From positions 1,426,001 to 1,490,000 of the forward strand of contig CM049988.1 in the NCBI GenBank assembly GCA_016630955.3: a stretch of DNA of 64,000 nucleotides, written 5' to 3'. How positions within the stretch are numbered: position 1 is the stretch's first letter; every line of letters begins with the position of its first letter. Position numbers and translations under genes: made by a program. The notes beneath the pieces are model-generated. The model saw nothing but the letters and a program-made list of their open reading frames with translations, searched no databases and was not told the DNA's origin. This document shows, piece after piece, positions 61,301 through 64,000 of this stretch. This DNA is from Didymella arachidicola (lineage: Eukaryota > Ascomycota > Dothideomycetes > Pleosporales > Didymellaceae).

Positions 61301-62030
61301 ATGGCACGCAAAGTGACAAAGCCTGTACGTACAACACCGAGGCCTAAGCGTATTCGCACACACACTTAAATCTGTCTGCAGCTGCGAGAGGCTGCCCGTA
61401 CGCGCAATCGAATGAAAGCAGCTCTTCGCCCTCGTTGACATGACACTGGCTTACAACCTCACGACAGAGTCGCAGCTACTACATGTTCCCACAGACCTGC
61501 GCAACAAAGTCTGTCGTATCGCACTTAAAACAACATACCTATGCCTCCAATTCTCTTCACGCTTTGGCCCAAGGTGCTATCGTGCCAATGCACACTTGCC
61601 TCTGGTCAGTCGATAGACAAGTGTCACATCAATCTCATCTTCATAAATGTACACCATCCTATGTTTTGTGGTATCCAATCTCGGTCGGGAAGACCGGTAC
61701 CCTTTCTAGCGCGTCTTGAAGTGGCAGGAACACTTCTTCGACGTTCGGTTCCACGATATGGGTGTCCATCTCCGCTCGCTCGCCTACTATTGTCTTGGTG
61801 CATGCGAGCGTCAATGGCCTAAGCCACACGAGATCGGCATAGAACGACCAATCCCATCTCTTAAACGGCTTGTGCTCGACGTAGAGGCTGCAGGGGAGGA
61901 CGCGTTCGATGCCGTACGTCCCGTCTTTGGCAAGCACGACCTTGAGGTTGTGCTTAACAAACAGCTGGCGTATGTACAATTTAAGAAGAAAAGAGCGGTC
62001 ACATCACAACTGAAATCGAAGAAGGATTGA
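61301..62030 (+). pseudogene. Decayed gene of the fungal LPxELRN-motif type
   Basis: Pieces of one protein family appear in different frames. An ATG at 61301 starts MARKVTKP and could splice (GTACGT 61325 to CTGCAG 61381) to LREAARTRNRMKAALRPR and stop. From the ATG at 61440 another frame reads TTESQLLHVPTDLRNKVCRI, the LPxELRNxIY motif that opens many fungal F-box-like proteins, and stops at 61624. Fragments at about 61680-61760 and 61716-62030 (RSLAYYCLGACERQ, SLKRLVLDVEAAGEDAFDAV) look like the rest. I found no splice pattern that joins them in one frame, so I read it as a pseudogene; an intron-rich live gene is the alternative. The final 61716-62030 part ends KRAVTSQLKSKKD. Confidence 0.4.
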
Positions 62031-62670
62031 AGCACAACAGAACGGACACTTACCATAAGATATGGAAACGAGCGTTGGGTGCGGACGGTGGCGCAACGTT
62101 CGAGTGAGGCCGTGCCGCACGTCTAGTCAGGGTCGCGACGCGGTCCCTCAGCATTACTATGCTGCGCAGAGTATGCGCTGACTTAAGAAGCAGGTGACAA
62201 TTGAAAGTGGAGTGATAGAGCGATTTGTACCTTGAGTTCAACGCCAACAGCAAGACGCGGAAAGGGAAGAGAGGCAGCAGGGTAGGAAGGCACAGGCAAT
62301 CACATAATAGAAGTGGAAGCGGTAAGGGAATGTGTGTTTAGTCGATCACATTGAGCGGACATCGCGGAGGAGACCCAGCTACGTCGTAATCTTTTCGGTT
62401 GTAGCCATGCCGCACAAAGCCAGATCGTCTGGAGAGACCCAACACATCACGTAGGTGGCTCCAGCTTTTGCACTTTTTGGATTTGTTCCATTGACCTGCC
62501 GACCTATACGTATCTCATGACGCCGTCATCGTGTTCCGGTTCGGCCGGTATGCAAGCCGTGTCACTGAAAGGTCGTGACTATTTCCACCCCAATGGGAAT
62601 ATGCACCGTTGATCCGTGTTGAGCAACCCCGAGAAAGGCAAATGGCGAAAGAAAGGACGAGAGAAGACAC
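62031..62670. other. Intergenic left of RPP1
   Basis: 640 bp with no gene or recognisable element. It includes the RPP1 3' untranslated region and terminator. Confidence 0.55.
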
Positions 62671-63180
62671 TTAGTCGAAGAGACCGAAGCCCATGTCGTC
62701 GTCGGACTCCTCCTTCTCTGTAGTGATTTGTTAGTGCATGTTCTGCGAATGTCGAATTGGCGCAGTATATCGTACCCTCAGCCTTCTCCTCCTCAGCAGG
62801 AGCAGCGTCGCCAGCGGCGTCACCGCCGGTAGCAGCAGCACCACCGGCAGCGGGGGCAGCACCGCCACCGGAGCCGACGTTCAGGAGCAGGTCCTTGACA
62901 TCCTTGCCCTCAAGAGCCTGGAATTTGTATCAGAAACCTAATTCCATATCTTCCTTCAATCGCGAATGCGCACCTTGGCGAAAAGGGAGGTCCAGATGGG
63001 CTCAACCTCCTCGATCTTTGCGGCCTTGATCAGAGACTGGAGCTTGTCGGCCTGCAAGAATTAGCACTTGCGCACACTCGAACGGTCTCAAGTCCAGTGT
63101 GGAAGTCGTACAGTGATCTCAACACCGTCATCAGCGAGGATGAGGGCGGCGTAAGAGGTGGCGAGCTCGGAGGTAGACAT
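62671..63180 (-). CDS. RPP1: 60S acidic ribosomal stalk protein P1, with an apparent 1-base frameshift
   Basis: Four exons, 63180-63112, 63051-62974, 62918-62776 and 62717-62671; introns 60, 55 and 58 bp, all GT-AG. The product reads MSTSELATSYAALILADDGV, then ADKLQSLIKAAKIEEVEPIW and SLFAKALEGKDVKDLLL, a Gly/Ala hinge, and the universal tail EESDDDMGFGLFD. P1 pairs with P2 on the ribosomal stalk and recruits elongation factors in the cytosol. Exon 3 is 143 bp where the frame needs 142. The coding strand has three A where two would give LLLNVGSGGG (positions 62879-62883), so the literal frame breaks after DLLL. With 142 bp the protein is 111 residues, the normal length. An error in the sequence is the likely cause, as the gene is widely conserved. 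Confidence 0.92.
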
Positions 63181-63499
63181 TGCGACGGATGAGTATCGTT
63201 TGAAGGATGTGGTCGGTCAAGGTGTTGAAGTTCGCGAGATTGTGTGGTCGATTTGGAAAGTGCGACTAGCGGCCCCTTCGTCTCGCTAAAGCGCACTTAC
63301 CGACTGCGTGCTAGCGTGCAGCTGAGGGGCCATCTTCACGTGATTTAGTGACGTCTGCAGCTTCCCCACCATCACTGCCGAATCGGTCCACTGGCACGTA
63401 GCAAATCCGAGAGCACCAGACCGCTCTGTCGTTTGACTCTTCCTGTGTCTTCACCACAAAAACTGCTCAAGCCCTGCCCGTTAACGTTTGTTCTGTATA
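63181..63499. promoter_or_regulatory. Divergent promoter region, RPP1 / right-edge gene
   Basis: 319 bp between two head-to-head starts. No TATA box or defined ribosomal-protein element was identified by eye. Confidence 0.55.
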
Positions 63500-64000
63500 A
63501 TGACAGACTCGCCATTACCAAGGATTCCGCTGGATCCGAAGGAGCAGCCCATCCTCGACAAGCTGCAGTCCATACGGACCCAGCTCGAGCTGCTGAAGCG
63601 CGACCGATCGACATATGTCAGGAGCCAGGATGTCGTCCACTTATATGACCAAGTCATCGAACAGGTGCAAATTCTAAATGAGATCCGAGTAACGAAGCGA
63701 CTCGAGCAGAACAAGGGTATGTCCATCTAGGCGACCGTGAATCATATAGCTCACATGATACGATAGTCGATTATATGCTAGATGACTGCTTCCAACTTAT
63801 CTCTCTCGCATACATGACCGTGGGCAAGAACCACGAACCACCAGCTGTGTATATTCGCCTCATCATCGCCACAGATTGACACTTGCTGACCACGTGCCAC
63901 AGCTATTCGTATATTTCCACTGCCAAGGTACATCTTGCCATACCAGTTCCACTGCCCATGTGCTGACAGACAAAGCGACTCTTGGACCACCTCAAAGAAG
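63500..64000 (+). CDS. Conserved protein of unknown function, 5' part only
   Basis: The gene runs off the right edge. Visible exons are 63500-63716, 63767-63848, 63903-63927 and 63970 to beyond 64000. The introns are 50, 54 and 42 bp (donors GTATGT, GTATAT, GTACAT) and phases close throughout. The start is MTDSPLPRIPLDPKEQPILD. The product is helical and hydrophilic: DKLQSIRTQLELLKRDRSTY, LYDQVIEQVQILNEIRVTKR, then VDYMLDDCFQLISLAYMTVG, PPAVYSYISTAKTKRLLDHL. I recall similar sequences only as uncharacterised fungal proteins and propose no function. The 25-bp third exon is supported because it joins both neighbours in phase and gives a plausible helix. Confidence 0.75.

Overview
The window is nuclear DNA of a filamentous ascomycete (Pezizomycotina), most likely a dothideomycete. 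Evidence: short GT-AG introns of 41-64 bp with CTAAC-type branch sites, pyrimidine-rich leaders, two tRNA genes with introns after position 37, an flbA-type RGS regulator, and pogo/Fot1-type transposons with TA target duplications. The class is inference; no single marker fixes the species.

Left block (1-13.8 kb), gene-dense and mostly in divergent pairs: an aspartic protease running off the left edge, an ER J-protein, AIM19, mevalonate-diphosphate decarboxylase (ERG19), cytochrome c heme lyase, the nucleoporin NDC1, the endosomal syntaxin PEP12, a BTB protein and a mitochondrial FAM210-type protein. Most exon-intron structures can be read directly with the phase closing.

13.8-31 kb is gene-poor. 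It holds one small conserved-looking protein, a DMT-superfamily transporter, intron-containing tRNA-Gly and tRNA-Asn, a phosphopantothenoylcysteine decarboxylase (CoA synthesis) and an aldo/keto reductase. About 5.6 kb (16.5-22.1 kb) and two shorter stretches contain nothing I can defend as a gene.

31.5-49.4 kb is a transposon region. Four pogo-type elements form two subfamilies: A (about 2.13 kb, intact 629/630-codon transposase, minus strand) and B (about 1.8 kb, transposase ending in a CCHC zinc knuckle, plus strand, disabled by a poly-C frameshift in one copy and an in-frame stop in the other). The same A(-)/B(+) arrangement occurs twice. In the first pair the two elements share a single TA dinucleotide. 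Between the pairs lie a small membrane protein gene and flbA, the RGS regulator of G-protein signalling and development.

49.4-64 kb returns to housekeeping genes: checkpoint kinase CHK1, two unrecognised proteins, the divergent pair COX18 (inner-membrane insertase) and ALG11 (ER mannosyltransferase), a decayed LPxELRN-motif gene, ribosomal stalk protein P1 (four exons, with an apparent single extra base), and the start of an unrecognised conserved protein cut by the right edge. Start codons in long frames were checked, because several open frames begin at TTG or GTG rather than ATG.
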